This document shows positions 11,620 to 16,804 of a stretch of 27,523 nt of DNA, one piece after another. The stretch spans positions 1 to 27,523 of the IMG/VR virus record IMGVR_UViG_3300027861_000160. One strand, given 5' to 3'. Position 1 is the stretch's first letter. Every line of letters starts with the position of its first letter. The translations under genes and the position numbers were made by a program. The stretch is from a virus. The notes under the pieces are model-generated. The model did no database searches, was not told the origin of the DNA, and saw only the letters and a program-made list of their open reading frames with translations.

Positions 11620-12644
11620 ATTAGCTCCATTACTGTTTCGATGAAGATTTGCGCTTGGGGCCCAAGGATTGCATTGCCGTAACCCCGCAGGAGCCCCACA
11701 CGGCAGGGAGCCCCATCAACCAGCGGGAATGTTCCGGGTTCAACTGGCCTGAACTTTCCATCCCGGCATCCGAGCCAGTCAGAATCTCTCCAGTAACCGT
11801 TAACCGGACCGGGCCGCAGAGCTCCGCCGCGTCCACAAGAGTTAGTCCCGGATTCCTTGTCGATGTTGTTATGTCCCTTGCGCTCGCTGCATCGCCCTTT
11901 ACTGTCGTCGGCCAACCCGCAAGATGACTCTGCACTGTCAGTGATGGCATCCCGCCGGAATGCGCCCGGCCTATTTCCTTCTCCGCCGCTTCTGGATGTT
12001 CGCAATTCACACGTGCGCTTGGCGTCATCCATGTGGCAAGCCCCACTACTCTCCCCAACTGGTCCAGTCTGTTGCGTTTCGATCCGTCTGGATTCACCGC
12101 CTCCGTTGCCATTCCAATCGTGTCCTTGTGATCTCTTGTTGTTGTTGTTGGCCACCCAGTAAAGTCGTTGACGCTGATGCGGCGCACCGACGCTGCAAGC
12201 CGGGAATGTAACCGACCCGAAGGCATAGTTACTTTCTTCCATGTCAGATTGTACATGGTCGAGCCAAGACATTCCAGCCTTGCCGCTAACCTGCTCTCCA
12301 AAGACTGCTGAAGGGCGACACTCTCTGATGAGATCTCGAAAGACGGGCCAGAGGTGTCGATCGTCTGCAAATCCTTTTTGCTTGCCGGCGCTGCTGAATG
12401 GTTGACAAGGGCAACTACCGGTCCAGACAGGCCGGTCATCCGACCATCCAGCAGACCGCAGTGCGTGCGACCACACCCCGATCCCTGCGAAGAAATGGCA
12501 CTGGGTAAATCCCAAAAGGTCATCTGCTTTGATTTCTGTGATTGATCGTTCATCTACAATACCCTCTGCTATGTGTCCTTGTTTGATTAATTCCCGCAAC
12601 CATGCTGCGGCTTTTGGGTCTATCTCGTTGTAGTAGACGCTCAT
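11616..12644 (-). CDS. DNA cytosine-C5 methyltransferase
   Basis: This 342-aa enzyme would methylate cytosine at C5, most likely to protect phage DNA from restriction. Motif I is FFAGIG (51-56), motif IV is GSCPCQPFS with catalytic C80, motif VI is GEQV (116-119, usually ENV, so E is kept and N is Q), and motif VIII is QRQRLYWV. The C-terminus has motif X-like GNAILGPQAQIF. Between motifs VIII and X, where the target-recognition domain lies, the sequence is a low-complexity run of G, S, R, N and D. That same DNA encodes a second long frame (11630-12553), which may explain the unusual composition. The start overlaps the previous gene's end. Confidence 0.9.
   Translation of the reverse strand: MSVYYNEIDPKAAAWLRELIKQGHIAEGIVDERSITEIKADDLLGFTQCHFFAGIGVWSHALRSAGWSDDRPVWTGSCPCQPFSSAGKQKGFADDRHLWPVFRDLIRECRPSAVFGEQVSGKAGMSWLDHVQSDMEESNYAFGSVTFPACSVGAPHQRQRLYWVANNNNKRSQGHDWNGNGGGESRRIETQQTGPVGESSGACHMDDAKRTCELRTSRSGGEGNRPGAFRRDAITDSAESSCGLADDSKGRCSERKGHNNIDKESGTNSCGRGGALRPGPVNGYWRDSDWLGCRDGKFRPVEPGTFPLVDGAPCRVGLLRGYGNAILGPQAQIFIETVMELI
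11630..12553 (-). CDS. Overlapping same-strand gene inside the C5 methyltransferase, 307 aa
   Basis: A second frame, +1 to the methyltransferase, is open for 307 codons and starts at an ATG at 12553 preceded by GAGGG about eight bases away. It is not random: it has ordered segments ESRLAARLECLGSTMYNLTW, then PSGRLHSRLAASVRRIS, and repeats of GWPTT (DFTGWPTTTTRDHKD and HLAGWPTTVKGDAAS). I recall this order (SLESRL.AR, LTWK, RASARRTS, GWPTP) from hypothetical proteins of many phages, but cannot check it here. The methyltransferase frame is degenerate exactly where this frame is best ordered. Function is unknown. Confidence 0.6.
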   Translation of the reverse strand: MNDQSQKSKQMTFWDLPSAISSQGSGCGRTHCGLLDGRMTGLSGPVVALVNHSAAPASKKDLQTIDTSGPSFEISSESVALQQSLESRLAARLECLGSTMYNLTWKKVTMPSGRLHSRLAASVRRISVNDFTGWPTTTTRDHKDTIGMATEAVNPDGSKRNRLDQLGRVVGLATWMTPSARVNCEHPEAAEKEIGRAHSGGMPSLTVQSHLAGWPTTVKGDAASARDITTSTRNPGLTLVDAAELCGPVRLTVTGEILTGSDAGMESSGQLNPEHSRWLMGLPAVWGSCGVTAMQSLGPKRKSSSKQ

Positions 12645-12838
12645 AGCTTCACAACCTTAAAAGCACATGGTACATCTTGACCAAATTTCTTCTTCCATCG
12701 TTTCTGTAAGGGAGTCAGTTCATCCTTCAAAGCCCAAGAAGGAGCATGTTCCTTACAGCACTTGGTAACTTGCTTCTTTCCGACCTTCTGGCGAAGTTCC
12801 AGAACCGCTGGTTTATTGCATCCTACATAGTCACACAT
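12641..12838 (-). CDS. Zinc-binding small protein, 65 aa
   Basis: The start is the ATG at 12838 with GGAGTGG upstream; a longer frame lies inside the previous gene. It begins MCDYVGCNKPAVLELRQKVG and continues TKCCKEHAPSWAL, giving a C-x4-C and CC-x2-H arrangement that fits one zinc ion. The rest is basic (LQKRWKKKFGQDVPCAF). It overlaps the methyltransferase start by four bases. Confidence 0.65.
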   Translation of the reverse strand: MCDYVGCNKPAVLELRQKVGKKQVTKCCKEHAPSWALKDELTPLQKRWKKKFGQDVPCAFKVVKL

Positions 12839-12842
12839 AGTT

Positions 12843-13112
12843 CTACCACTCCGATGATGGTTTTGCGGTTGAATAGTCAATCTCTACGATAGTCCCGGTA
12901 ACATCACCAGAACCGCGATTGATGGTACAGTACGCGCTATATTCTTCAAGAGTGTTTGAAGCTACACAGACTCCCTCGAACGTGTCAGTGTCAACGCATC
13001 CCATCTCTTGATCAATCTCCCAATCAAGAGACTTCATGTATTCGAGAAACTTTTCTGCTTTTGCTTCACCGTCTGAACAGGTGGTACATGGGCAATTCTG
13101 GTGGTGGCTCAT
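12843..13112 (-). CDS. Hypothetical cysteine-containing protein, 89 aa
   Basis: The ATG at 13112 follows AGGAGTAGCATT. The N-terminus MSHHQNCPCTTCSDGEAKAE carries two histidines and three cysteines, a possible metal site. The C-terminal part is beta-rich (GVCVASNTLEEYSAYCTINR, then TGTIVEIDYS). No family is recognised. Confidence 0.6.
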   Translation of the reverse strand: MSHHQNCPCTTCSDGEAKAEKFLEYMKSLDWEIDQEMGCVDTDTFEGVCVASNTLEEYSAYCTINRGSGDVTGTIVEIDYSTAKPSSEW

Positions 13113-13116
13113 AATG

Positions 13117-13296
13117 CTACTCCTCATAATGATTGTTGTCGTCGTAAGTGCTGCCCGCGACTATTGGCATGTTAATAAGTCTCCAAGATACGAACATCAG
13201 TATGAAGGCGGTCAAGATTCCGCAGGTCTTCAATGTGAAGGCGATTGAAGTTAAGCGATCTGTTTTGCGGCGTATTCGGGACCGACTTATAAACAT
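13117..13296 (-). CDS. Possible membrane protein overlapping its neighbour, 59 aa
   Basis: Read from the ATG at 13296, this frame has a basic N-terminus (SRSRIRRKTDR), one clear hydrophobic helix (SIAFTLKTCGILTAFILMFV) and a short acidic C-terminus. The topology would be N-in. The ribosome binding site is poor, and 125 bases overlap the gene at 13172-13363 in another frame on the same strand. One of the two could be spurious, or it could be translated by coupling. Confidence 0.35.
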   Translation of the reverse strand: MFISRSRIRRKTDRLTSIAFTLKTCGILTAFILMFVSWRLINMPIVAGSTYDDNNHYEE

Positions 13297-13363
13297 CACC
13301 GCGCAATACAAAGATAGAGAATGGATTGCCTATTAGGTAAGAGGTTTGTTTCATTGCTTTCAT
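13172..13363 (-). CDS. Hypothetical protein, 63 aa
   Basis: The ATG at 13363 lies behind the strong AGGAGTAGCACCAA signal. The protein is basic (MKAMKQTSYLIGNPFSIFVL, then DLRNLDRLHTDVRILETY) with no known motif. Most of its length overlaps the membrane-protein frame at 13117-13296. The ribosome binding site favours this frame, while the hydrophobic helix favours the other. Confidence 0.5.
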   Translation of the reverse strand: MKAMKQTSYLIGNPFSIFVLRGDVYKSVPNTPQNRSLNFNRLHIEDLRNLDRLHTDVRILETY

Positions 13364-13409
13364 TTGGTGCTACTCCTGCGGCGATTACCCGCGCCGCTCG
13401 GGGTTGGGT

Positions 13410-13604
13410 TTATTCGCATTCCCAGCGTTCAATAACCGTCTTTACTGCCACAGGGTACTTACTACGAGTCAGGACAATATACGGAAATGCAGGATTTTCA
13501 TTCTCTGGGATTATGAAGATAAGCTTGCCGATACGCTCCGAACCATCATCGGCAGTATACAGGACACTCTGAGGTAATTCGTTTGAGACTTCTTGGTTTG
13601 ACAT
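13410..13604 (-). CDS. Hypothetical protein, 64 aa, first gene of the left arm
   Basis: The ATG at 13604 follows AGGAGTAGCATTCAC, directly downstream of a candidate promoter. The middle of the protein is beta-rich (GKLIFIIPENENPAFPYIVL), the C-terminus has VAVKTVIERWECE. No family is recognised. As the first gene read leftwards after the divergent promoter region, it is probably among the earliest genes expressed; that is inference. Confidence 0.65.
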   Translation of the reverse strand: MSNQEVSNELPQSVLYTADDGSERIGKLIFIIPENENPAFPYIVLTRSKYPVAVKTVIERWECE

Positions 13605-13643
13605 GTGAATGCTACTCCTTGGTTTGTGTTAAAATCTAATGTT

Positions 13644-13671
13644 AAAGTAAGCTCAAACTGTACAATGTCAA
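13644..13671 (-). promoter_or_regulatory. Candidate promoter for the outermost left-arm operon
   Basis: On the - strand TTGACA (13666-13671) is followed after 16 bases by TACTTT (13644-13649). The -10 box is weak, but the -35 is perfect and the position upstream of 13604 is right. Another TTGACA lies at 13688-13693. Confidence 0.45.
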
Positions 13672-13702
13672 GTGCTCACAATTTTTTTGTCAATCTTTTT
13701 TC

Positions 13703-13731
13703 TTGACAATCAACGCGTTCTTGGTTATGGT
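13703..13731 (+). promoter_or_regulatory. Promoter for the tRNA/tmRNA cluster
   Basis: TTGACA (13703-13708) and TATGGT (13726-13731) are separated by 17 bases, followed by GGTAATA. The promoter before the antirepressor gene has the same TTATGGT-N-GTA ending. Transcription would begin about 80 bases before the first tRNA-like gene. Confidence 0.7.
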
Positions 13732-13817
13732 GGTAATACATTTTAATTATATCTGAACGACAATGTTCACAGAGGTTTTATTATGTATCAAGGCTGGGAA
13801 AGCCAGTCAATTCAAAC

Positions 13818-13897
13818 GGTCCCTTGGTGTATACGGCCTAGCACAGCATCCACATGAGGATGATGGAAGACAGGTTCAATTCCTGCAGGGGCCCCCA
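13818..13897 (+). tRNA. tRNA-like gene with an abnormal anticodon loop (CAT in the loop)
   Basis: A 7-bp acceptor stem GGTCCCT/AGGGGCC (one G-U), encoded CCA, a D arm GTGT/GCAC with GG in the loop and a T arm CAGG-TTCAATT-CCTG are present. The anticodon stem CATCC/GGATG is perfect, but its loop is only six bases (ACATGA) and lacks T33. If CAT is the anticodon this is a Met or Ile2-type tRNA. The variable region is about seven bases. It may be a divergent, decayed or alternative-function tRNA. Confidence 0.55.
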
Positions 13898-13900
13898 AAA

Positions 13901-13975
13901 GTGATAGTAGCTCAGTTTGGTTAGAGCGTCCGGATGTGGCCCGGAAGGTCAGTGGTTCGACTCCACTCTTTCACT
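13901..13975 (+). tRNA. tRNA-His (GTG)
   Basis: The acceptor GTGATAG/CTTTCAC has one T-T mismatch. The D arm is GCTC...GAGC, the anticodon stem TCCGG/CCGGA holds the loop ATGTGGC with anticodon GTG, and the T arm AGTGG-TTCGACT-CCACT is perfect. CCA is not encoded (TCAA follows). No separate G-1 paired with C73 is visible, although that is the usual identity element for histidyl-tRNA synthetase. Confidence 0.85.
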
Positions 13976-14008
13976 CAAAACCGCCGAGAGGCAGTTGCAA
14001 TTATGTTT

Positions 14009-14040
14009 GGGGTCCCGTCTTCGGGCGGGGTAGCCTTTTT
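14009..14040 (+). terminator. Hairpin with TTCG tetraloop and T-run between tRNA-His and tmRNA
   Basis: CCCGTC (14014-14019) pairs with GGCGGG (14024-14029) around TTCG, with GG/CC pairs further out, followed by TTTTT. It could partially terminate transcription before the tmRNA or act as a processing site. No good separate tmRNA promoter is visible after it. Confidence 0.5.
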
Positions 14041-14060
14041 CATAGAGTTCTTTCAAAATT

Positions 14061-14462
14061 GGGCGCGACATGACTTCGACTGTTCAGTGGAAATCATAGT
14101 CACATGCCGAGGATGATAGTTGGCCTCGTTAATCGTCTATCAAACAAATAATTGCTAAACCAATTATGTTCCCAGGCCAGCAAATGCTGGCTGTAGCTTA
14201 GTCACAGATTGAGCTAACGTTTTCGCCATATTGAACGGTTGTCAAATTGGTAAGGGGTCGAGCACGACCTAGGGCTATTAACGCTCATGAATAGGGCGAA
14301 AGTCGTAGTGATACGCAGCACCCTCACAGTATGGTGTATAATATCTGTCTGTTGCTGATAGTGAGACAAACCACATTGGCGTAAAATTAGGTTGCAAAAG
14401 CATGTATAATGACGTGATGGAAGTTTTGCAGGACCCGGGTTTGATCCCCGGCGCGTCCACCA
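14061..14462 (+). ncRNA. ssrA: Phage-encoded tmRNA (transfer-messenger RNA), one-piece form
   Basis: The RNA rescues stalled ribosomes by acting as tRNA-Ala and then as a short mRNA. The 5' end GGGCGCG pairs with CGCGTCC (14452-14458) over seven bases with G3-U70, the alanine identity pair; A73 and CCA follow. Conserved tmRNA segments are present: GACTTCGAC (14072), CATGCCGAGG (14103), TTGGCCTCGT (14120) and AAGCATGTA (14398). PK1 can form (CGAGG/CCTCG and TGATAG/CTATCA), and the P2 helix pairs ATCA, GTCA and ACATGC with GCATGT, TGAC and TGAT. The tag frame starts at GCT (14154) and reads AKPIMFPGQQMLAVA to TAG (14199-14201). The T loop is TTTGATC, with T where C56 is usual. 402 nt, longer than the 363-nt E. 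coli RNA. Confidence 0.9.
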
Positions 14463-14538
14463 AGACCAACGATCTCGGTTAAATTCCGAGCAAGGGACTA
14501 AAAAACCCTGTAGCTCAATGTGAGAGCATTGGTCACGT
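14463..14538 (+). tRNA. Candidate circularly permuted tRNA (3' half before 5' half)
   Basis: This 76-nt stretch lies exactly between the tmRNA CCA and the first base of tRNA-Thr. It begins with the 3' half of an anticodon stem (ACCAA), then a 4-nt variable region, a perfect T arm CTCGG-TTAAATT-CCGAG and CAAGGGA. After ACTAAAA come CCCTG, the tRNA-typical TAGCTC...GAGC D arm, and TTGGT, the exact partner of ACCAA (6 bp with the next C-G). CCCTG pairs with CAAGGG with one bulged base. Joining the two ends would give a 7-nt loop CACGTAG, which lacks T33. It could instead be two fused tRNA remnants or a structured spacer. The D loop lacks GG and no CCA is encoded. Confidence 0.45.
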
Positions 14539-14614
14539 GCTTTCTTAGCTCAGATGGTAGAGCGTTTCCTTTGTAAGGAAAATGTCCACGGTTCGATCCC
14601 GTGAGAAAGCCCCA
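14539..14614 (+). tRNA. tRNA-Thr (TGT)
   Basis: A perfect cloverleaf: acceptor GCTTTCT/AGAAAGC, D arm GCTC-AGATGGTA-GAGC, anticodon stem TTTCC/GGAAA with loop TTTGTAA (anticodon TGT, reading ACA), T arm CACGG-TTCGATC-CCGTG, discriminator C and encoded CCA. Confidence 0.97.
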
Positions 14615-14639
14615 AAATTCCCCGGTATCCCATATCCAG

Positions 14640-14670
14640 GCCGTCCACTATTTAGGTGGGCGGCTTTTTC
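14640..14670 (+). terminator. Intrinsic terminator of the tRNA/tmRNA cluster
   Basis: GCCGTCCAC (14640-14648) pairs with GTGGGCGGC (14656-14664) over nine bases with one G-T, with a 7-base loop, followed by TTTTTCTTT. Confidence 0.9.
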
Positions 14671-14680
14671 TTTGATCGTG

Positions 14681-14708
14681 TTGACAACCGCGCGGATTCG
14701 ATTATGGT
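14681..14708 (+). promoter_or_regulatory. Promoter for the antirepressor gene
   Basis: TTGACA (14681-14686) and TATGGT (14703-14708) are spaced by 16 bases. It starts ten bases after the terminator T-run. The -10 and downstream bases resemble those of the tRNA-cluster promoter. Confidence 0.7.
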
Positions 14709-14723
14709 AGTATCAAATAGCGA

Positions 14724-14812
14724 GGTCGAAGTCGCTGAGAAATTTTTAATGCTGTTCAGGACTGGCTTAACCGCCAACTTCGACCCTGAGCGGCATTTTT
14801 TATGGAGTAATT
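14724..14812 (+). promoter_or_regulatory. Structured leader of the antirepressor gene, possible attenuator
   Basis: GGTCGAAGT (14724-14732) and ACTTCGACC (14777-14785) are perfect 9-bp complements with a 44-base loop. A competing small stem CCGC/GCGG is followed by CATTTTTTA, which would be terminator-like. The ribosome binding site TGGAGTAATTACC comes after it. Mutually exclusive folding is possible but only inferred. Confidence 0.45.
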
Positions 14813-14815
14813 ACC

Positions 14816-15553
14816 ATGACAGACAACCAACTCATCCCTCTAAACACCACCGGAAATGATGAATTTCCCGTAAACGCAAGAGATTTGCATGAATTTCTTC
14901 AGGTTCAGAATCAATTCTCAGATTGGATTGCACAGCGCATACATGACTACGAGTTTGTGCAAGGTGTTGATTTTAAGACTTTTACCCATGCAGGAGTAAA
15001 AGGCGGCAGACCTCGAAAAGAGTATGCATTCACTCTGTCAATGGGTAAAGAAATGGCAATGCTTGAAGCCAACGAGAGAGGCAAGCAGGCCCGCCGATAC
15101 TTTATCGAATGCGAGAAGGGATTGAAGAAGCTTGCAGCACTTCCAGATTTCACCAATGCAGTCGAGGCAGCTCGTGCCTGGGCCGATTCTCAGGAAAAAC
15201 TTCTGGAGTCTCAGCAGGTTCTTGAAGCACAGATAACGCACATCAAGGAAATTGAGCCAAAGGCAAAGTATACAGACGATGTACTGGCAAGCAAAAACTC
15301 ATATGCAACAACTGTCATCGCCGCTCAACTCGGAATGTCTGCAATAAAACTCAATCGATTCCTGGTTGAAAAATCAGTCCAGAGAAAAGTTAGCGGATGC
15401 TGGGTTCTTTGCGCGAAATACCAGAGAAAGGGATATGACGATATTTTGACCGGAACCATCGAGGGATCCGAAAGTGGTAGATCCTTCAAACAACTTAGGT
15501 GGACGGAGAAAGGGCAGAAGTTCATTATCGAGCTCTGGAATAAGGCAGTCTGA
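14816..15553 (+). CDS. ant: Phage antirepressor (AntA domain plus KilAC domain)
   Basis: The 245-aa protein starts at the ATG behind TGGAGTAATTACC. Residues 18-100 match AntA/AntB (VNARDLHEFLQVQNQFSDWI, DYEFVQGVDF, then EYAFTLSMGKEMAMLEANER and GKQARRYFIECE). Residues about 155-245 match the C-terminal KilAC domain (SYATTVIAAQLGMSAIKLNR, then SVQRKVSGCWVL and WTEKGQKFIIELW). Antirepressors bind and inactivate a phage repressor, so their presence points to a temperate ancestry or a repressor-based switch, although no integrase or CI gene is in this window. The gene has its own promoter and a structured leader. Confidence 0.9.
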   Translation: MTDNQLIPLNTTGNDEFPVNARDLHEFLQVQNQFSDWIAQRIHDYEFVQGVDFKTFTHAGVKGGRPRKEYAFTLSMGKEMAMLEANERGKQARRYFIECEKGLKKLAALPDFTNAVEAARAWADSQEKLLESQQVLEAQITHIKEIEPKAKYTDDVLASKNSYATTVIAAQLGMSAIKLNRFLVEKSVQRKVSGCWVLCAKYQRKGYDDILTGTIEGSESGRSFKQLRWTEKGQKFIIELWNKAV

Positions 15554-15823
15554 ACCGTCCTATCCAAGTTTGAGAGAATTGTATTTAATATACCGAAAAT
15601 CCCCCAAAATTCAAGCAATTCCTATATTTTAAGATCGACATCCGAGGCGGAACTCTCGAAAAAATTTGCCCAAATTAGCACATGTTAAGACGGACTTGAA
15701 AAAAGACACAGAAATGACAGGTGTTAATTCATTTAACAAGGTTTGAAAATAAAAGGGGACTCACGTAGTGAGAAAGAAGAGGGAGGATACAACAAGCATC
15801 GTAACCAAAGCATCTCGTATAGT
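15554..15823 (+). other. Region without a convincing gene after the antirepressor
   Basis: The 355 bases from 15554 to the small-terminase start hold no supported gene. Visible are an AT-rich stretch (TTGTATTTAATATAC), a small palindrome GTTAA-TTCAT-TTAAC near 15725, and CTCAC-GTA-GTGAG near 15762. Only frames under 20 codons are present. The promoter at 15824-15851 closes the region. The packaging start site of a phage often lies near the small-terminase gene, but I see no repeat series that would mark it. Confidence 0.4.
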
Positions 15824-15851
15824 TTGACAGAATCGCGAAATGAGTTATTAT
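15824..15851 (+). promoter_or_regulatory. Promoter for the packaging genes
   Basis: TTGACA (15824-15829) and TATTAT (15846-15851) with 16 bases between. The following TATAGTGATTAA is similar to the end of the two promoters at 13703 and 14681. Confidence 0.7.
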
Positions 15852-15908
15852 AGTGATTAAACAAGCCAGACGCGCGTGACGTGCAGAGCAGGAACATCAG
15901 GAATAGAC

Positions 15909-16634
15909 ATGCCTATAAAAGACCCGAGAAAGAGAAAGCTATCAGATCAGCAGCGCAAAGCCGTCGAAGAACGCGCAAAGCCTGACTGCCCCACCAATGT
16001 AGCAGCCATACGCGCCGCCTACCCCAAGTCCTGCAAGTGGAAGACTACCACTATCAATAAGTTTGCGTGCGACTTCTTCAAGAAACCCCATATTGAATAC
16101 GCGCTTGAGAAGGAAATGGACAAGCTCCGTAGCAAGGGGCGAAATAAGACCGCCTTATCCGCGCAGAGGGTTATCGACGAGTTTAAGTATCTCGCGCTTG
16201 CATCGATTACGGACGTTGTTCAGTACGAGAAGCGGAAGAATCGTTACGGCGTGGACATCTACGTGATGAAGATCACCGAATTTGATAAGTTGACTGACGA
16301 CACCAAGCGCGCGATGAAGAAGATAAAGATCCGCACGAAGCCTGTTAAAGAAGGTGAAGGCGAGGAAGTAACCTGGCACGAGATCCAGGAGATTGAATTC
16401 GAGCTCTACGACAAGCAGAAGGCTCTTGATTCACTCGCGAAGTACTTTGACCTCTACGTTGAAAAGCTCGAGATACACCACACCGGTACGATCGGGCATG
16501 TCCACACGACGGTCCAGGAGATGCGCACCCTGTTCGACGCCATGACCCCAGAAGAACGCGCAACGCACCTGGACAAGCTCATGGGCGATATGACGATTGA
16601 CGTAACCAATGACAGCGACGCAGGGGGTGAGTGA
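15909..16634 (+). CDS. terS: Terminase small subunit
   Basis: The protein (241 aa) would recognise the phage DNA packaging site and deliver it to the large subunit. The start is the ATG at 15909, eight bases after AGGAA; a longer frame has no ribosome binding site. The N-terminal half has the helix-turn-helix-like segment (RKLSDQQRKAVEERAK, AAIRAAYP). The middle carries the Terminase_2 pattern SAQRVIDEFKYLALASITDV, then VVQYEK and KQKALDSLAKYFDLY. The C-terminal 60 residues are acidic, fitting the portal-binding tail. It lies four small genes upstream of the large subunit. Confidence 0.85.
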   Translation: MPIKDPRKRKLSDQQRKAVEERAKPDCPTNVAAIRAAYPKSCKWKTTTINKFACDFFKKPHIEYALEKEMDKLRSKGRNKTALSAQRVIDEFKYLALASITDVVQYEKRKNRYGVDIYVMKITEFDKLTDDTKRAMKKIKIRTKPVKEGEGEEVTWHEIQEIEFELYDKQKALDSLAKYFDLYVEKLEIHHTGTIGHVHTTVQEMRTLFDAMTPEERATHLDKLMGDMTIDVTNDSDAGGE

Positions 16635-16804
16635 TGAATAAATACAAAGTCACCACCAAGTCAGGCGAGTTAACGCAGGAGCACACGAAGTCGGCCAGGT
16701 GCATCAGAACGCTTCTATATATATTTGACGCGATCTTTGAAGCTGACTGGGATAATGAGTGGGAGATTGTTAAGATCGAACTAATTGAGAAGGAGGTGGA
16801 GTGA
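16634..16804 (+). CDS. Hypothetical protein, 56 aa
   Basis: The ATG at 16634 shares its A with the small-terminase stop (TGATG). The protein (MNKYKVTTKSGELTQEHTKS, then IFEADWDNEWEIVKIELIEK) looks like a small beta-alpha-beta unit of phage accessory proteins. The stop overlaps the next start in the same way. No family is recognised. Confidence 0.65.
   Translation: MNKYKVTTKSGELTQEHTKSARCIRTLLYIFDAIFEADWDNEWEIVKIELIEKEVE

Noticed and set aside
13782-13856. A 24-codon frame starting behind AGAGG
   Set aside because: It runs into the tRNA-like gene, is very short and has no family resemblance, so the RNA gene is preferred.
14278-14469. A 63-codon frame on the - strand inside the tmRNA
   Set aside because: It is antisense to a well-supported tmRNA, has no ribosome binding site, and its sequence follows the T arm and pseudoknots.
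15554-15823. Possible phage attachment or packaging site
   Set aside because: Only small isolated palindromes are present, with no repeat series, no tRNA 3' end duplication and no integrase nearby.
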